NCBI GenBank assembly: GCA_031292695.1
Contig: JARLGS010000518.1
Location: forward strand, 1-39,008
Direction of reading: 5' to 3'
Source: Mycobacterium sp.
GTDB lineage: Bacteria > Actinomycetota > Actinomycetes > Mycobacteriales > Mycobacteriaceae
Length of the DNA stretch: 39,008 nucleotides
Made by a program: the position numbers and the translations under genes. The stretch's first letter is position 1; every line of letters begins with the position of its first letter. This document shows, in pieces, positions 7,499 through 16,044 of this stretch. The notes beneath the pieces are model-generated. The model worked only from the letters and a program-made list of their open reading frames with translations. It ran no database searches and was not told where the DNA came from.

Positions 7499-10117
7499 GT
7501 GAAAGCCCTCCGCCGGTTCACCGTCCGTGCCCACCTGCCCGAACGCCTGGTAGCCCTCGAGCGGCTGTCCATAAACCTGCGCTGGTCCTGGCACAAACCG
7601 ACCCAGGAGCTGTTCGCGGCCATTGATCCGGTGCTGTGGGAGCAGGTCCGCGCCGACCCGGTCGCCTTACTCGGTGCGGTCAGCCCGGGACGGCTCGACG
7701 AACTGGCGGCCGATGATGAGTTCGTCGGCCGGGTGAACCACCGGGCTGCCGATCTGGACACCTATCTGAGCCGGCCCATGTGGTACCAGGAGCAGGCCGG
7801 ACGCTCCGATGCCGGCGCACCGGCCATGCCCAGGGGCATCGCCTACTTCTCCATGGAGTTCGGTGTCGCCGAGGTGCTGCCGAACTATTCAGGCGGCCTG
7901 GGCATCCTCGCCGGTGACCACCTCAAGTCGGCGTCGGACCTCGGGCTGCCGCTGATCGCGGTGGGGCTGTACTACCGGTCCGGCTATTTCAGGCAGTCGC
8001 TGACCGCTGACGGCTGGCAGCACGAGGACTATCCGTTATTCGACCCGCAGGGCCTGCCCCTGCGGCTGCTGACCGGGGTCGACGGCGAGCCGGTCCTGGT
8101 GTCGCTCAACCTGCCCGAAGCGCAGGTGCTGCGGGCCCGGGTGTGGGTCGCCCAGGTCGGCCGAATCCCGTTGCTGATGCTCGATTCCGACGTCCCCGAG
8201 AATGATCACGAGTTGCGATCGGTGACCGACCGGCTGTACGGCGGCGACCAGGAACACCGGATCAAGCAGGAGTTGCTCGCCGGCATCGGCGGTATCCGCG
8301 CGATCCGGGCGTTCACCGAGATCGAGGGCATCGAGGCGCCCGAGGTCTATCACATGAACGAAGGCCACGCGGGTTTCCTTGGTGTGGAACGTATTCGGGA
8401 GTACATCAGCGGCTCGGCACTCGACTTCGAGACCGCACTGACCGTGGTCCGGGCGTCGACGGTCTTCACCACGCACACCCCGGTGCCGGCCGGTATCGAT
8501 CGGTTCCCGGTGGAGATGGTCCGGCGCTACTTCGACGACACCGTCGCCGCGCCCCTGCTGCCCGAAGTGCCGCTGTACCGGGTGGTGGCGTTCGGCGCCG
8601 AGGACGACCCGGACAAATTCAACATGGCGCACATGGGTTTACGGCTCGCGCAGCGGGCCAACGGGGTGTCGCTGCTGCACGGCCAGGTCAGCCGCGGCAT
8701 GTTCAATGAGTTGTGGCCGGGGTTCGACCAGGCCGAGGTGCCGATCGGGTCGATCACCAACGGCGTGCATGCGCCGACCTGGGCGGCGCCGCACTGGCTG
8801 GAGTTGGGCCGGGAGCTGGTCGGCGTCGAAGGGCTGGCAGCCGTCGATCAGGCAGCGGGTGAGCCCGAGTTGTGGCACCGGCTGCACGACGTCGATTCGG
8901 GTCATCTGTGGTGGATCCGGTCCCAGCTGCGCGAGACGCTGGTCGCCGACGTGCGGGCCCGCCTTCGCCGGTCGTGGCTGGAACGCGGCGCCACGGAGGC
9001 CGAACTGGGCTGGATTGCAAAGGCTTTTGATCCGGGTGTGCTGACCATCGGGTTCGCCCGCCGGGTGCCCACCTACAAGCGCCTGACGTTGATGCTGCGC
9101 GACCCGGAGCGGTTGGAGCAACTGCTGCTCGACGAGGACCGGCCGGTGCAGCTGATCGTCGCCGGCAAGTCGCATCCGGCCGACGAGGGCGGCAAGGCGC
9201 TGATTCAGCAGGTGGTGAAGTTCGCCGACCGGCCCGAGGTGCGGCACCGCATCGCGTTTCTGCCGGACTACGACATGTCGATGGCGCGGCTGCTGTACTG
9301 GGGTTGCGATGTGTGGCTGAACAACCCGCTGCGTCCGCTGGAGGCGTGCGGCACGTCGGGCATGAAAAGCGCGCTCAACGGCGGGCTGAATCTGTCGATC
9401 CGCGACGGCTGGTGGGACGAGTGGTACGACGGCGAGAACGGTTGGGAAATCCCAACTGCCGACGGAGTCACTGACGAGGCGCGCCGTGACGACCTGGAAG
9501 CGGCCGCGCTGTACGACCTGATGCAGCACGCGGTGGCGCCAAAGTTCTACGAGCGCAACGAACACGGAGTGCCGATGCGTTGGGTGGAGATGGTCCGGCA
9601 CACCCTGCAGTCGCTCGGCCCGAAGGTGCTGGCCTCGCGGATGGTGCGCGACTACACCGAGAAGTATTACGCCCCTGCGGCACAGTCGTTCCGGCGCACG
9701 GTGGCGCCGATCGACGGCGTGCCGTTCGGTGCCGCGCGATCGCTGGCCGCCTACCGGCAGCGGGTTGGGGAGACGTGGCCGAAGATCCAGATCACCGATG
9801 TGGACAGCTACGGGCTGCCGGACACGCCGCTGCTGGGCTCGGAGCTATCGCTGACCGCGACCGTAGATTTGGCCGGCCTGCACACGGACGAGGTTGCAGT
9901 GCAAGCGGTTCTGGGCCGCGTCGACGCCAGCAACCAGTTGGTGGATCCGGTGATGGTGCCCATGGCGCACACCGGTTCCGGCGACCACGGCGTCGAGGTG
10001 TTCTCGGCCACCACGCCGCTGCCGGTCGCCGGTCCGGTCGGATACACGGTACGGGTGTTGCCGCACAACGCATTACTGGCCGCCGACAACGAGCTTGGCC
10101 TGGTCACCTTGGCATGA
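7499..10117 (+). CDS. glgP: Glycogen (alpha-glucan) phosphorylase, GT35
   Basis: Releases glucose-1-phosphate from alpha-1,4-glucan ends using PLP. The 872-residue protein belongs to the short bacterial/archaeal alpha-glucan phosphorylase group. It has an N-terminal DUF3417 region (about 10-120), GGLGILAGDHLKSASDLG, HMNEGHAGFL, RRVPTYKR and the PLP-lysine segment ACGTSGMKSALNGG. The start VKALRRFTVRAHLPER at GTG 7499 matches Rv1328; the track Met at 7397 lies in the promoter region. It breaks down the polymer built by the divergent glgE-glgB operon. Its stop overlaps the next ATG (ATGA). Confidence 0.95.
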   Translation: MKALRRFTVRAHLPERLVALERLSINLRWSWHKPTQELFAAIDPVLWEQVRADPVALLGAVSPGRLDELAADDEFVGRVNHRAADLDTYLSRPMWYQEQAGRSDAGAPAMPRGIAYFSMEFGVAEVLPNYSGGLGILAGDHLKSASDLGLPLIAVGLYYRSGYFRQSLTADGWQHEDYPLFDPQGLPLRLLTGVDGEPVLVSLNLPEAQVLRARVWVAQVGRIPLLMLDSDVPENDHELRSVTDRLYGGDQEHRIKQELLAGIGGIRAIRAFTEIEGIEAPEVYHMNEGHAGFLGVERIREYISGSALDFETALTVVRASTVFTTHTPVPAGIDRFPVEMVRRYFDDTVAAPLLPEVPLYRVVAFGAEDDPDKFNMAHMGLRLAQRANGVSLLHGQVSRGMFNELWPGFDQAEVPIGSITNGVHAPTWAAPHWLELGRELVGVEGLAAVDQAAGEPELWHRLHDVDSGHLWWIRSQLRETLVADVRARLRRSWLERGATEAELGWIAKAFDPGVLTIGFARRVPTYKRLTLMLRDPERLEQLLLDEDRPVQLIVAGKSHPADEGGKALIQQVVKFADRPEVRHRIAFLPDYDMSMARLLYWGCDVWLNNPLRPLEACGTSGMKSALNGGLNLSIRDGWWDEWYDGENGWEIPTADGVTDEARRDDLEAAALYDLMQHAVAPKFYERNEHGVPMRWVEMVRHTLQSLGPKVLASRMVRDYTEKYYAPAAQSFRRTVAPIDGVPFGAARSLAAYRQRVGETWPKIQITDVDSYGLPDTPLLGSELSLTATVDLAGLHTDEVAVQAVLGRVDASNQLVDPVMVPMAHTGSGDHGVEVFSATTPLPVAGPVGYTVRVLPHNALLAADNELGLVTLA

Positions 10118-10959
10118 GTGCGTTGACGGTTGCGGTCGACGGTGGACCGTACGCTGTGGCGGCTGGGCCCGACGGTGCGATGTGGGTGACTCTGGTTTCG
10201 GCCGGCTCGGTGGCCCGGGTGAATGGCGTTGGCGCAGTTCAGGTGTACGACGTCGGCGCCGATAGCCGGCCGTCGCTGATCTGCGCCGGGCCGGACGGGG
10301 CCATGTGGTTCAGCTGCCATGGCACTGACCGACTGGGTCGGATCGCGAGTGACGGGTCACTGGACTTCATTGAATTGGACTCGGGCACTGCGCCGTTTGG
10401 AATTACCGCGGGTCCAGACGGCGCGGTGTGGTTCACCGCCATCGACGCCGGGATCGTGGGCCGGGTCGGCGCAGACGGTGCGGTGGAGCAGGTCGCCGCT
10501 CCCGGCGGCGGCCCGTCGATGATCACCGCGGGAGGTGATGGTGCACTGTGGTTCACGCTGAACCGGAAGTCGGCGATCGGTCGGCTGAGTGTCGCTGGTG
10601 AGCTGGCGGTCCGGCCGACTCCGACGCCGGCTTCAGGCCCGGTGGGCATCTGCGCCACGCATGATGATGCGGTGTGGTTCACCGCGATCGGTGCCGACAA
10701 GCTGGGCCGGATCCCGCGGGGCGATGCCATCCAGGAACTGGAGCTACCGGGCAAGCCCCATGCGGTGGTGGCCGATGTCGCCGACGGCGTGTGGGTCAGT
10801 CTGTGGGGCGCTGACGCCATTGCCCGGGTCGGCTCTGACGGAGAGGTGGCGACGTTCGAGTTGCCGCCGGGCAGTGAGCCGCACGGATTGGCCGTCGACT
10901 GCGATGGTGCGGTGTGGGTGGCATTGGAGTCCGGTTACGTGGTGCGGCTGCCGGTGTAG
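10114..10959 (+). CDS. Virginiamycin B lyase-like beta-propeller protein
   Basis: 281 residues made of about seven repeats of the form AGPDGAMWF(T/S)..LGRI, a Vgb/NHL-like seven-bladed propeller. Vgb linearises streptogramin B antibiotics by C-O lyase cleavage. Residues comparable with its catalytic set are present: His in GKPHAV, His in SEPHGLAVD and Glu in VALESG. Whether it acts on streptogramins is untested, since many actinobacterial propellers carry this label. ATG at 10114 overlaps the glgP stop as ATGA, so it is translationally coupled to a glycogen enzyme, an odd partner for a resistance gene. The track start at 9580 is a shadow of glgP. No signal peptide is seen. Confidence 0.72.
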   Translation: MSALTVAVDGGPYAVAAGPDGAMWVTLVSAGSVARVNGVGAVQVYDVGADSRPSLICAGPDGAMWFSCHGTDRLGRIASDGSLDFIELDSGTAPFGITAGPDGAVWFTAIDAGIVGRVGADGAVEQVAAPGGGPSMITAGGDGALWFTLNRKSAIGRLSVAGELAVRPTPTPASGPVGICATHDDAVWFTAIGADKLGRIPRGDAIQELELPGKPHAVVADVADGVWVSLWGADAIARVGSDGEVATFELPPGSEPHGLAVDCDGAVWVALESGYVVRLPV

Positions 10960-11131
10960 CGGCTCGGCCGGGTGGTGGAGCCATCACGCGGGTCGGACGG
11001 CATCCACTCAGGACACGCACAGGGGCCAAACCGTGACCTGATCTTGTTGAAAGAGTGACTGCTGTAAAGCATCGTTATCAAAGTGATTTATCGCCGCCGC
11101 TAATTTGGCCCTGCTCGAGGAGTTGTTGGAG

Positions 11132-11398
11132 ATGACCTCACTGAGGCACCGACGGATTCTGCGTCGGACCAACCAGACCATGCCCGTCTATCAGGTGACC
11201 AACCGGCTGTGTGCCCGCTCCGTGCAGGTGACCGCTGACGAGATCGCGGCGACTGTCTCGGCCTGGCTGGCCGAACTGGGGACCGACAGCCCACTCGTCG
11301 ACGACCTGGTCCGTGCGGTTGAGGCCGGCAACTGGCCGGCTGCCCATGCGATCAGTGAGCACCTCTCCGTCCGAGTGACCGAGCTGCCGGCCGCATGA
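11132..11398 (+). CDS. Small protein of unknown function, first of coupled pair
   Basis: 88 residues, MTSLRHRRILRRTNQTMPVY.., with a basic N-terminus (RHRRILRR) and an amphipathic helical remainder (DEIAATVSAWLAELG, DDLVRAVEAGNW). I do not recognise the family. ATG 11132 has GAGGAG nine bases upstream; the track TTG at 11105 is an alternative adding nine residues. An AT-rich tract (TTGTTGAAAG, GTTATCAAAGTGATTTATC) 50-90 bases upstream may contain the promoter. The stop overlaps the next gene as ATGA, which supports both being real genes. No homologue is recalled at this position in M. tuberculosis. Confidence 0.6.
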   Translation: MTSLRHRRILRRTNQTMPVYQVTNRLCARSVQVTADEIAATVSAWLAELGTDSPLVDDLVRAVEAGNWPAAHAISEHLSVRVTELPAA

Positions 11399-11631
11399 AC
11401 CGCCGCCCGTCGGAGTCCGATATTCACGTTCTTACAACGGAATTCGTCAACTCGGGTTACCGCGGCGCCGAGTACGCGAACTGGCCGATCGAACGACGTC
11501 TCGAACGTTTCCTGCGTCGACGGGGTCTGGATCGGCATGCCGACGACGGCGACATCTGCAACGTCATCCTCGAGCGCCTGATGGCCCACCGGTATCACGG
11601 CCACGGCGGGAGCGCCGCCGCGCCGATTTGA
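11395..11631 (+). CDS. Small protein of unknown function, second of coupled pair
   Basis: 78 residues, soluble and charged, with LTTEFVNSGYRGAEYANWPIERRLERFLRRRGL in the middle. This pattern (EFV..S.Y....YA.WP.ERRL..FL) seems to recur in small mycobacterial hypothetical proteins, but I cannot name a family. It is translationally coupled to the preceding 88-residue ORF by an ATGA overlap. The His/Gly-rich tail (HRYHGHGG) is probably unstructured. It converges on dinG 187 bases further on. Confidence 0.6.
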   Translation: MNRRPSESDIHVLTTEFVNSGYRGAEYANWPIERRLERFLRRRGLDRHADDGDICNVILERLMAHRYHGHGGSAAAPI

Positions 11632-11700
11632 ACCTGGTGTCAGGCCGCTGACCCGCGCTCCGGCGTGTCGCTCGACCTGTGGCCCTTGCGATCTGGGCCC

Positions 11701-11726
11701 GTCAGCATGTGCTGACATTGTCAGCA
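11701..11726. repeat. Three GTCAGCA half-sites between convergent genes
   Basis: GTCAGCA-TG-TGCTGAC (11701-11716) is an inverted pair, followed by a third GTCAGCA at 11720-11726. It lies in the 187-base gap between the small ORF pair and dinG. It could form a short hairpin that ends one of the convergent transcripts, or be a protein-binding site. The rest of the gap shows nothing recognisable. Confidence 0.35.
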
Positions 11727-11818
11727 GTTGGTGACACGTCGTGGCGCGAGTAGTGCGGGAGAGCCGTCGCACCCGCGGGATGTCGCCAGCCTGGAGAGCA
11801 TCCGGGCCCGGGCGTCGG

Positions 11819-13828
11819 TCAGCTCGAGGCGGCCAGCCGCTGCAGGGCGCTGCGCACCCGGACCGGATCGGTGGTCGACCAGTACGGCGGCAGCGACGAC
11901 TGCAGGAACCCGCCGTAACGGGCGGTCGCCATCCGGGAATCCAGAATCGCGATCACCCCGCGGTCGTCGACGCTGCGCAGCAATCGGCCGGCGCCCTGCG
12001 CCAACAGCAGCGCCGCATGCGACGCCGCCACCGCCATGAACCCATTGCCTCCGCGGGCCGCGATCGCCCGCTGCCGCGCGGTGAGCAGCGGATCGTCGGG
12101 CCGCGGGAACGGAATCCGGTCAATGATCACCAGCGACAGCGACGGCCCGGGCACATCGACGCCCTGCCACAGCGACAGCGTCCCGAACAACGACGTGGCC
12201 GGGTCCTCGGTGAAGCGCCGCACCAGCGTCGACGTGGTGTCCTCACCCTGACACAGCACCGGGGTGTCCAGTCGTTCGCGCATGATCTCGGCCGTGGCCT
12301 TGGCTGCCCGCATCGACGAGAACAACCCGAGCGTGCGGCCGCCCGCCGCGGTGATCAGCTCGTAGATCTCATCCAGCTGCTCCGGTGCGGCGGCGTCGCG
12401 CCCCGGCGGCGGCAAGTGCTTGGCGACGTAGAGAATGCCCGACTTGGCATGGGAGAAGGGCGATCCCACGTCCATGCCCTTCCACTTCGGAGCGGGCGGA
12501 GTACTGGCCCCGTCTTCTGATGGCACCGACAACCCCCATGACCGGGCCATCGATTCGAACCGGCCGCCGATGGTCAGGGTGGCCGACGTCAGCACGGCGG
12601 TCACCTCACCGAACAGCCGACCGCGCAGCAACCCGGCCACCGACAGTGGCGCCACCCGAAGGATGTAACGCACTGTGCCCCTGGACTCTTCGCGGTCCAG
12701 CCACACCACGTCGTAGCGGTCGGGGATGGCCGGGACGAAGGAGTCGATGATGCGTGATGCGGTATCGCTCAACTCCGACAGCGCGGTGACGGCCTCGGTG
12801 CGGGCCGCCGCCGCGGACGGGTCGGCGACCGACGTTGCTGATGTCTCTGTGGCCATCCGCGCCTTGTCCGCCGAGTCGCGCACCACAGTCAGATAGGTGG
12901 CCAGCTCGTCGTCGAGCACGTCGATGCGCCCGGGCTCCATGTCGTGGATGGCCGAGGACAGTGTGGCGATCGAGGCCTCAAGGCGTTCTGCCAGTTCGGG
13001 TTCCACCAACCGCGACGCCCGCCGGTGCGCGACACCCATCGAGGTGGCCGACAGTTCGCCGGTCGCCACGCTGGTCACCCGGTCCACGAGTTCGTGGGCC
13101 TCGTCAACGACCAGTAGCTCGTGCTCGGGCAGCACGTTGACCTCGGAGATGGCGTCGATCGCCAGCAGTGCATGGTTGGTCACGATGATGTCGACCGCCC
13201 CGGCCTTGGCGCGCGCCTTCTCGGCGAAACAATCTGTGCCGTAGGGGCATCGGGTGGCGCCCAGGCATTCCCGTGCACCGACGCTGACCTGCGACCAGGC
13301 CCGGTCCAGCACGCCCGGGGCCACCTCGTCGCGGTCGCCGCTCTCGGTGTCCGACGACCACTCGATCAATCGCTTGACGTCTCGACCCAATGCAGAAGCG
13401 GCGACGGGATTGAACAGTTCCTCCTGCGGGAGGTCCTCTTCCGCGGACGTTCCGCTGTGAACCTTGTTCAGGCACAGGTAGTTTCCGCGGCCCTTGAGCA
13501 ACGCGAACTCGGGACGCCGGGGTAGGTGTGGGGCCAGCGCATCGGCGAGCCGGGGCAGATCACGGTCCACCAGCTGACGCTGCAGCGCGATCGTCGCGGT
13601 CGACACCACCACCGGCCGGTTGGACGCGACGGCATGTGCGATCGACGGCACCAGGTAGGCCAACGACTTTCCGGTACCGGTTCCGGCCTGCACCGCCAGG
13701 TGCTCGCCCTTGTCGAAGGCGTGGCCGACGGCCTCGGCCATCTCGATCTGGCCGCTGCGCTCGGCGCCGCCAAGGGCGGACACCGCGATGGACAGCAGCG
13801 CGGAAACTTCGGAAACGTCGGAGGTCAT
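11819..13828 (-). CDS. dinG: DinG/XPD-type iron-sulfur ATP-dependent DNA helicase
   Basis: A superfamily 2 5'-3' DNA helicase acting in repair and R-loop or structure removal. The 669-residue protein has Walker A QAGTGTGKS (about 48-56), VVDEAHEL (DEAH 242-245) and four cysteines placed for a 4Fe-4S cluster: Cys119 in NYLCLNK and Cys188, 194 and 200 in ECLGATRCPYGTDCF. Motif VI is GAGRLLRSVDDRGVIAILDSR. Length and order match Rv1329c. Its ATG overlaps the pncB stop (ATGA), so the two genes form a coupled operon. Confidence 0.92.
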   Translation of the reverse strand: MTSDVSEVSALLSIAVSALGGAERSGQIEMAEAVGHAFDKGEHLAVQAGTGTGKSLAYLVPSIAHAVASNRPVVVSTATIALQRQLVDRDLPRLADALAPHLPRRPEFALLKGRGNYLCLNKVHSGTSAEEDLPQEELFNPVAASALGRDVKRLIEWSSDTESGDRDEVAPGVLDRAWSQVSVGARECLGATRCPYGTDCFAEKARAKAGAVDIIVTNHALLAIDAISEVNVLPEHELLVVDEAHELVDRVTSVATGELSATSMGVAHRRASRLVEPELAERLEASIATLSSAIHDMEPGRIDVLDDELATYLTVVRDSADKARMATETSATSVADPSAAAARTEAVTALSELSDTASRIIDSFVPAIPDRYDVVWLDREESRGTVRYILRVAPLSVAGLLRGRLFGEVTAVLTSATLTIGGRFESMARSWGLSVPSEDGASTPPAPKWKGMDVGSPFSHAKSGILYVAKHLPPPGRDAAAPEQLDEIYELITAAGGRTLGLFSSMRAAKATAEIMRERLDTPVLCQGEDTTSTLVRRFTEDPATSLFGTLSLWQGVDVPGPSLSLVIIDRIPFPRPDDPLLTARQRAIAARGGNGFMAVAASHAALLLAQGAGRLLRSVDDRGVIAILDSRMATARYGGFLQSSLPPYWSTTDPVRVRSALQRLAASS

Positions 13829-15105
13829 GCGCCCACCAGTCGGGTCGGGATGGCCGGTTCGCCGCGGGAGAGCTTCAGTCCATCCCAGGGCAGGCTGTGC
13901 AGTCCGGCGGCGACGCGCTCGCGGGCGGCGGCCAGCGAGACATCGAAAACCACGGAACCCGAACGCGCCAACGGGACCGTCAGCACTCGGCCGTCGAGCC
14001 CGTCCGGCGCCGAACCAGCGGGGTACACCACCTCTTCGACGATGGTCCCGGACGGCTTGGCCAAGCGCAGCGCCGCTTTGCGGCCACCGTGAGATTCCTT
14101 CTGGCTGCTGCGTTTTGCCACCGGCATACCGTCGACCTCGACGAGCTTGTAGACCATCGACGCGGTCGGCGCGCCGGATCCGGTGACCACCGAGGTGCCG
14201 ACGCCATAGACATCAACCGGCGCCGCGGCCAGTCCGGCGATCGAGTACTCGTCCAGGTCGCCGGACACCACGATCCGGGTGCGGTGCGCGCCAAGGGAAT
14301 CCAATTGGTCGCGGACTTGGTGGGCCATCTGGCCCAGGTCGCCGGAGTCGATGCGCACGGCACCGAGCTCGGGTCCGGCCACCGCGATGGCGTTGGCCAC
14401 GCCCTGGGTGATGTCGTAGGTGTCCACCAGCAGCGTCGTCCCGACGCCCAACGCGTCGACCTGAGCGCGGAAGGCGGAAACCTCATCAGGCCCCGCCCCT
14501 GAGGTGTGCAGCAGGGTGAACGCGTGGGCGCTGGTGCCCACGGCCGGCACGCCGTAGGCGCGCCTGGCTTCCAGGTTCGAGGACGCGTAGAACCCCGCCA
14601 GGTACGCGGCCCGGGCGGCAGCGACCGCGGCCTGTTCGTGGGTGCGCCGGGAACCCATCTCGATCAGCGGTCGGCCGGCCGCGGCGCTGACCATCCGGGC
14701 GGCCGCAGAGGCGATCGCGGTGTCGTGATTGAAGATCGACAGCACCAGCGTCTCGAGAATGACGCATTCGGCGAAGCTGCCGTGCACCGAAAGCACCGGT
14801 GAACCGGGGAAGTACAGCTCACCCTCGGGGTAGCCGTCGATGTCGCCGCGGAACTCATACGCGGCGAGCCAGTCGCACGTCGCCGGGTCCAGGAAGTCCA
14901 GCGAGGCCAGCGCCGCGTCGTCGAAACGGAAGTCGGCGAGCGCCGCGACGAAGCGCGCAGTCCCGGCCACCACGCCGTATCTGCGCCCGAAGGGCAGCCG
15001 CCTGGCAAACACCTCGAACGACGCCCGGCGATCCGCGGTGCCGTCGCGCAACGCGGCATCGAGCATGGTGAGCTCGTATTTGTCGGTCAGCAGCGCCGCG
15101 GTCAC
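13825..15105 (-). CDS. pncB1: Nicotinate phosphoribosyltransferase
   Basis: Makes nicotinate mononucleotide from nicotinate and PRPP in the Preiss-Handler NAD salvage route. About 426 residues: [10 protein letters not shown] at the N-terminus, [12 protein letters not shown] containing the His normally phosphorylated during turnover, [21 protein letters not shown] and [11 protein letters not shown] for phosphoribosyl binding. The track start is GTG 15141; GTG 15105 ([12 protein letters not shown]) is preferred because a TACGGT box lies seven bases before it, giving a leaderless start. GTG 15114 is a third option. Equivalent to Rv1330c, and upstream of and coupled to dinG. Confidence 0.9.
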   Translation of the reverse strand: MTAALLTDKYELTMLDAALRDGTADRRASFEVFARRLPFGRRYGVVAGTARFVAALADFRFDDAALASLDFLDPATCDWLAAYEFRGDIDGYPEGELYFPGSPVLSVHGSFAECVILETLVLSIFNHDTAIASAAARMVSAAAGRPLIEMGSRRTHEQAAVAAARAAYLAGFYASSNLEARRAYGVPAVGTSAHAFTLLHTSGAGPDEVSAFRAQVDALGVGTTLLVDTYDITQGVANAIAVAGPELGAVRIDSGDLGQMAHQVRDQLDSLGAHRTRIVVSGDLDEYSIAGLAAAPVDVYGVGTSVVTGSGAPTASMVYKLVEVDGMPVAKRSSQKESHGGRKAALRLAKPSGTIVEEVVYPAGSAPDGLDGRVLTVPLARSGSVVFDVSLAAARERVAAGLHSLPWDGLKLSRGEPAIPTRLVGA

Positions 15106-15112
15106 AGAGCTC

Positions 15113-15152
15113 ACCGTACTGGTTCGAGGGCGCGCACCCACCCGGCTATTCT
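15113..15152. promoter_or_regulatory. Divergent leaderless promoters, pncB1/clpS
   Basis: The minus strand carries TACGGT (15118-15113), seven bases before GTG 15105 of pncB1. The plus strand carries TATTCT (15147-15152), six bases before ATG 15159 of clpS. The two -10 boxes face away from each other with only about 30 bp between them. Confidence 0.5.
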
Positions 15153-15158
15153 GGGCTC

Positions 15159-15458
15159 ATGGTTCTGGGAGTCCCGGTCGCGCGGACCAGCCCGGCGACC
15201 CACGAGGAAGAGGTGGTCGACCTCGACAGCCCGTGGGTGACCATCGTCTGGGATGACCCGGTGAACCTGATGACCTATGTCACCTACGTCTTCCAGAAGG
15301 TGTTCGGCTACAGCGAGACGCGAGCCACCGAGCTGATGATGCAGGTGCACACCGAAGGCAAGGCCGTGGTGTCGGCGGGCAGCCGCGAATCGATGGAGGT
15401 CGACGTCACCAAGCTGCACGCGGCCGGGCTGTGGGCGACCATGCAGCAGGACAGCTGA
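15159..15458 (+). CDS. clpS: ATP-dependent Clp protease adaptor
   Basis: Delivers N-degron substrates to the ClpC1/ClpP protease. 99 residues with the ClpS core: [28 protein letters not shown], then [18 protein letters not shown], which together form the N-degron pocket (the DDPVN and VH..G segments). ATG 15159 directly follows a TATTCT box by six bases, so the mRNA is probably leaderless. It is the first gene of a clpS-DUF2017-P1 peptidase operon with gaps of 4 and -4 bases, matching Rv1331-Rv1333. Confidence 0.95.
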   Translation: MVLGVPVARTSPATHEEEVVDLDSPWVTIVWDDPVNLMTYVTYVFQKVFGYSETRATELMMQVHTEGKAVVSAGSRESMEVDVTKLHAAGLWATMQQDS

Positions 15459-15462
15459 GAAA

Positions 15463-16044
15463 GTGCGCAAGTGGAAGCGGGTGGACACCGCGGCGGGCGT
15501 ACGGATCCGGTCCGGTCTGGAAGCGCATGAGGTGACGATGCTGCGCAACCTGGTCGGATCGTTGGTCGAGATGCTCGATGATCGCGAATCATCCTCGCCG
15601 CGTGACGAACTCGCCGAGCTGACCGGGATGAAGATGGGGCCCTCGACTGGGCCGGACGACGACACCATGCGTCGGCTGCTGCCCGACTTCTACCGCGACC
15701 CCGGCGAGCATCCGGACGGCCGAGCCGCCGGCGACAGTCTGAACGGCGCGTTGCGCAGCCTGCATGAGCCGACGATTCTCGACGCCAAACGCGATGCCGC
15801 CCAACTGCTTCTGGATACTCTGCCCAACCCGGCCGGCCGATTCGAGCTGACCGAGGAGCAAGCCCACGACTGGGCCTGCGCGGTCAACGACGTGCGTTTG
15901 GCACTCGGCACCATGCTCGATATCGGACCCGAAGGGCCGCAAAATCTTTCGCTGGACCATCCATTGGCCGGACATCTGGAGGTGTATCAGTGGCTGACCT
16001 ACCTGCAGGAGTATCTGGTGCTGAGCCTGCTGGACGAGCGGTGA
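15463..16044 (+). CDS. DUF2017 protein (Rv1332-like)
   Basis: 193 residues, mostly helical, beginning MRKWKRVDTAAGVRI and containing LEAHEVTMLRNLVGSLVEML and a C-terminal WLTYLQEYLVLSLLDER. This is the conserved actinobacterial DUF2017 family, always found next to clpS; its function is unknown, although the linkage hints at a proteolysis role. Annotations as a transcriptional regulator are not supported by any helix-turn-helix I can see. GTG 15463 starts four bases after the clpS stop. Its stop overlaps the next GTG as GTGA. Confidence 0.85.
   Translation: MRKWKRVDTAAGVRIRSGLEAHEVTMLRNLVGSLVEMLDDRESSSPRDELAELTGMKMGPSTGPDDDTMRRLLPDFYRDPGEHPDGRAAGDSLNGALRSLHEPTILDAKRDAAQLLLDTLPNPAGRFELTEEQAHDWACAVNDVRLALGTMLDIGPEGPQNLSLDHPLAGHLEVYQWLTYLQEYLVLSLLDER

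Noticed and set aside
9580-10113. Upstream extension of the Vgb-like ORF
   Set aside because: This is the +1 shadow of glgP; the ATG overlapping the glgP stop is the natural start.
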